Assembly: GCF_002224285.1 (NCBI RefSeq)
Contig: NZ_CP022436.1
Coordinates: forward strand, 806,001 to 870,000
DNA length: 64,000 nucleotides
Direction of reading: 5' to 3'
Source: Arthrobacter sp. YN
GTDB lineage: Bacteria > Actinomycetota > Actinomycetes > Actinomycetales > Micrococcaceae
Position 1 is the stretch's first letter. Each line of letters starts with the position of its first letter. The notes beneath the pieces were generated by a model. It was not told where the DNA came from. It saw nothing but the letters and a program-made list of their open reading frames with translations, and made no database searches. A program made the position numbers and the translations under genes. Below are positions 60,273-64,000 of this stretch, one piece after another.

Positions 60273-63200
60273 TTAGCTCCCGGGGCTCAGGGACTGGATC
60301 AGTGACATCTGTCCGCCCACACCGAGGTATCCGCGTCCGGCGGTGAGCGCCACGGGTGCCTTCCGCGGAAGCGTGGCACCCAGCAGCTCGCCGTCGTAAT
60401 TGACGTCGGGCTGGAGCACGACGCCCAGACGGGACTTTCGGATGGACTTGGTCCAGTGACTGTACAGCCCACGGAGGTCAGCGGCCCGCCCTGAGGCAAT
60501 AATGCAGAGTCCCGGCGGCCCGGAGGCTACGATCCCCGCAATGGACTGATCGGTGTCCTCGAAGCGTTCGGCGTCATCGATCAAGAGGAACACCGGGCCG
60601 CGCTCGATCCGCAGTGAAGCCAACAACGCAGGCACTTCGTCTGTGCCTACGGCTATCCGGTCCAGAGCGGCGGTGGCCAATGGGGAGCGGCGGTCGCAGA
60701 TTCCCCAGACCTGGGCCGGGCCCCGGGAGGTGGGTACGCCACGGACAGCCTCGGCCAGAGCCAGGAGCACGGTGGATTTACCTGAACGGGCCGGCCCGGC
60801 AATCAGGGCGTGCTCGCCCTCATAAATTTCCAGGAAGGCCGGTGAGAGGTCTGTTTCGCGGATTCCCACGGGGATGTGCCACGGCTCGGTCTCGAGTTGT
60901 GGCTTCACGCCCAGATCCGCCATGGTGACGTTGGTGGGCAGGCTCCTGATCGCCGTGGTCTTGGCAGGCGCATCTCCCCAGCCTTGGCGGACACGGTCCA
61001 CAGCGGCTTCCAACCCGATGCCGGGAGTAGCAACGTGCATCTGCAGGGAGGTCCGCGGATCCACGCAACGTCCGGGGAGGGCGGCCGGGACATGTTTTGC
61101 CCGCACCCCGAGCGACGAGTAGTCGTAGGTGTCGGCGAGCCGGAAGAGCCACTTCTGCAGCGTTACTTCATTCATCACAGACGGAACTGCTTTTGCACGG
61201 GTCGTGGTCACGGCGAAGGAGAGTCCCAGGGCCGGTCCGTCGGCATAGGCCCGGTACAGCAGGCCCAGGAGTTGCTGCCCTTCGAAGTCCTGGAATTCAT
61301 CGCGCAGTGATGCCAGGCCGTCGAGCAGGACCACCGTGCGGCGATGCGTACCTGGTGCTGCCCTGCGACTTTCCAATTCGGTGTTCAGATGCCGCAGGAA
61401 ACGCGCTTGTTGCTCCTTGGCGCCGGCGCCGGTTCCCACATATGCCACGGTGTGCGGCAGGCGCTTGAGCATCTCAAGGTCACCGGAACCCATGTCCAGA
61501 ATCATCAGATCCAGGTCGGCCGGATCTGAATTCTTCGCAAGCGTCAGCGCGATGGACGCCAAGGTTGTGCTGGTACCTGAGCCCGCCACGCCCATCAGCA
61601 TCAGGTTGCCCACCGACAGATCCCATCCGGCGGCAGACTGACGCTGCAAGTCAGGCTCGTCCAGCAGGGTCACCAGGACGGTGGACGCCTGTACGCTTCC
61701 GACCGCTGGACGGCCGGCTGGAGAGGCCTCCTCGGGAGACCCCTCCGCCAAGAATCCTTCCAACTCCACCCGCTCGCCCAGCGCCTCCGGCCAGACCTGC
61801 CGCGGAGGGGCGTATCCGGCCTCGGCATTGGCATCCACAACGGCGTCGATAAGGAGATCCAGATCGTTTTCGTCCATTGCAGCGGACCGTGGAAGTACCG
61901 GCGCGGGGCGGGGACACCGAACTGCCGGATGTCGCGAACATCGACGGCGGGACCGCCGTCGAGCTGTGCCTGTCCGGTGACCAGCGCGGTCTGGACGGGC
62001 GTGATGTCGTCCTGGCCGAGTTTCACAAAGGCGCGGCCCATCTGGGCCCTGCCGATCGCTGAGGCGGCTGGGACCCCAATAACGTTGTTGGAGTCGTCGC
62101 GGCTCTGGACGCGCAACGCCACTCGAAGGTTGGTATTGGCGAGAATGTCATCGCTCACCACACCGGCGGGGCGCTGCGTTGCCAGGATCATGTGCACTCC
62201 CAAGGTGCGGCCAACGGCGCCAATGCTGACGAGGGCGGTGAGCACGTCCGGAAAGTCCTTGGCCAGCATGGCGAACTCATCGACCACCAGCAGCAAGCGC
62301 GGCATCGGCTCGGCGGGGTTCGTGGCCAAGTAGGCATTGAGGTTGTCGATTCCCTCGCCTGCCTCTGCGAAAACCCGCTGGCGGCGCTCCATCTCTGCTT
62401 CCAGGGCGATCAGGGCCCTGTCAGCCAGTTGTTCGTCCAGGTTGGAGATGGTTCCGATGGTGTGCGGGAGGCGCTCACAGGCCTTGAATGCTGCCCCTCC
62501 CTTGAAGTCCACCAGAATGAAGTTCAATCGGGTTGGATCGTTGCGGGCTGCGAGGCCAGCTACCAGGGAACGCAGGAATTCGGACTTTCCGGAGCCAGTG
62601 GTGCCGCCTACCAAGCCGTGCGGTCCGTCCTTGACCAGGTCCAGGGTGAGTGGCCCGTTTTCGCCGGTGCCTATCGGTGTGGAAACGCCGGTGGGGGCCT
62701 GCCACAGGCGTCGGATCGTCGCTGCATCAGGGCGCTCGTAGCCAAGCAGGCCCGGCATCCGTACCAGGGCGGGCAAGGAAGCCCCGGGAACGCTGAGCTC
62801 AGGATCATCGAAGTGTGCCAGTCGTGTGGCGCAGCGCAGGGCTTCTTCGTGGTCGAGGCCCGCCAGGATGACGTCCTCCACACGGGTCAGGTCCTCAGGC
62901 TGGTCAACGGTGGCTGCAGCATCCGTCCCAACCCTGATGATGGTGGTGCAGGACGCCGGCAGTTGTTCCTCTGACGTGGCTATGACGATGCCAGCCACTC
63001 GGGGTGGCCGCTGCTGCGGGTTGATATGGCCACCAGGAACGGAACGCCCCATGCCGAGCAAGGCGCGGGCAGGGGCGTCCCTTCCCTCTGTCAGTACGTC
63101 GGAATCGAGGACCACCATGAGCGCTGGGGTGGGCAATTCCTCCACGGAGTCCTTCAGCATGCGCAGCATGGCCAGGCTGGTCTCACGGTGCGCGGACATC

Positions 63201-64000
63201 CAGCGATCGCCCGTGCTGCTGCCGGTTTGGCGTGTGTGGGGGAGCCAGGAGGCCCATTCCCATTCATCGGCCCGGCCGGCGTCGCAGAAAACGCCGATCG
63301 TCAGATCTGCCGGACCGACATGCACCGCGGCCTGGGCTACCAGTGAACGGGCCAACGCCATGGCGCCTTCTCGCGAGCCAACAATGCCTACTACGCCGGC
63401 GTCGGTCAGGTCCACCAGCACGGGGGCTGCCAGGAGACGGGCTGCCGTGAGGGTTTCCTTGACTTTTTCGTCCGGGCGCGAGCCCGCAGCACGGTCAACC
63501 TCGGGCTTCCACGGCACGTCACCCGTGCCCGCATGCAGGACCAGGAAGTCGTCCGAGTCAGCACGGCGCTGCCACAGTGATGTCGCCGGAAGTGCCGGAC
63601 GGCGGACCACCGTAGCGGGATCGGGGACCATCTTGTGCCGGCGGGCGGTTTCCACCTCGGCGGCTGTGCGGATCTGTTGCTCAAACTCCTTGAGCGCTCC
63701 GTCGAAGCGCTCTGCTTCTTCCTTAAGGCCCCGGGCATGGCGGCGCTTTTGCTCGAACCACATGCCCACCGCCATCACCGGACTGAGCATGGCGAACATC
63801 GCGAAGCGCATGTCCCTCAGGATCATCACCATCGCAACGGCCATGACCAGCGGCGCCAGCACCGTGATGTAACTGAACTTGTTGGCTGGCGGAACGTCCT
63901 TGCGGCTCGGCGGGACCAGAGGATCCCCGGCGGGTGCGCGGCCGGGGCGCGGTGGCCTGTTAAAGGGAGCAGTGGCTGCCGGGGTCAGGTTGTGCAGGCT
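60273..64000 (-). pseudogene. eccC: EccC/EssC-like type VII secretion ATPase, frameshifted and cut by the window edge
   Basis: FtsK/SpoIIIE-type motor ATPase of a type VII (ESX/WXG100) secretion system. The frame is open to the window edge, so the N-terminus is missing. Two helices (about 63755-63870) are followed by three ATPase domains: D1 with GGTTGSGKSEFLRSL and LLVVDEFAMLA; D2 with GVAGSGTSTTLASIAL, where the Walker lysine is Thr; D3 with GPARSGKSTVLLALAEA and LLIDDAERFED. Near 61900 the frame breaks: after RQFGVPAP one frame ends in Arg/Pro nonsense at 61670, while the other continues VLPRSAA-MDENDLDLLIDAV to 60273. One C added to the CCCC run restores a single protein. Probably a sequencing error; otherwise the system would lack D2 and D3. 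Confidence 0.85.

Noticed and set aside
61670..61877. Two separate overlapping ATPase genes
   Set aside because: The overlap region of the upstream frame is Arg/Pro/Trp-rich nonsense and no ribosome-binding site precedes MDEND, so one frameshifted gene fits better.

Overview
The window is high-GC, densely coded DNA from an actinobacterium, most likely a member of the Micrococcaceae close to Arthrobacter/Paenarthrobacter. The evidence is a RamB-type regulator beside isocitrate lyase, an LAxTG (class E sortase) surface protein, the Lhr-Nei2 pair, an EccC-type ATPase, frequent GTG starts, ATGA/GTGA gene overlaps and apparently leaderless promoters. I found no rRNA, tRNA, CRISPR array, prophage or insertion sequence; this is chromosomal core plus accessory DNA.

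Layout: 1-2004 glyoxylate shunt (aceA 5' end, ramB). 2151-5297 serpin lipoprotein, TetR regulator, cytochrome b-type membrane protein. 5364-10853 pyridoxine kinase, a response regulator-kinase-TAXI lipoprotein operon and an MHS-type organic-acid permease. 11000-13970 repeat-rich stretch with a decayed gene copy, a small membrane protein and a TetR/TIGR01777 pair. 14085-16217 queuosine-precursor transporter facing tgt. 16265-24557 assorted metabolic genes (SRPBCC, Nudix-like, VOC, YdeI, GH76, SDR/acyl-CoA dehydrogenase operon, DUF1684). 24788-33474 cell-surface block: LAxTG protein, degenerate GGDEF-like protein, fused sigma/anti-sigma factor and a tightly coupled operon of LmbE deacetylase, ATP-grasp ligase, GT2 synthase and TIM-barrel-like lipoprotein. 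33593-43794 ppc, DedA, macro domain, pseudouridine synthase, several regulator/target pairs and MocR-YczE. 43819-49023 second polysaccharide locus (BcsA-like GT2, STAS, GH26, divergent GH16-lectin). 49235-55076 nei2-lhr. 55132-58066 DUF4232 lipoprotein, YcnI copper operon, SRPBCC. 58215-64000 Ser/Thr kinase and an EccC/EssC-like ATPase running off the edge.

Three signals cut across the window. First, a dispersed 32-bp-period repeat family (core CGCTCTCTCAC) occupies at least six intergenic sites in both orientations and supplies stop codons to two genes. Second, three genes (about 17.86, 40.6 and 61.9 kb) each carry a single-base deletion in a GC-rich stretch, two of them clearly within a G or C run, with clean coding on both sides; this looks like sequencing error unless proven otherwise. 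Third, the deacetylase/ATP-grasp/GT2 operon downstream of the sigma/anti-sigma fusion has the chemical logic of an amino-sugar deacetylation and acylation pathway feeding a surface glycan, and is the best candidate for an undescribed system.
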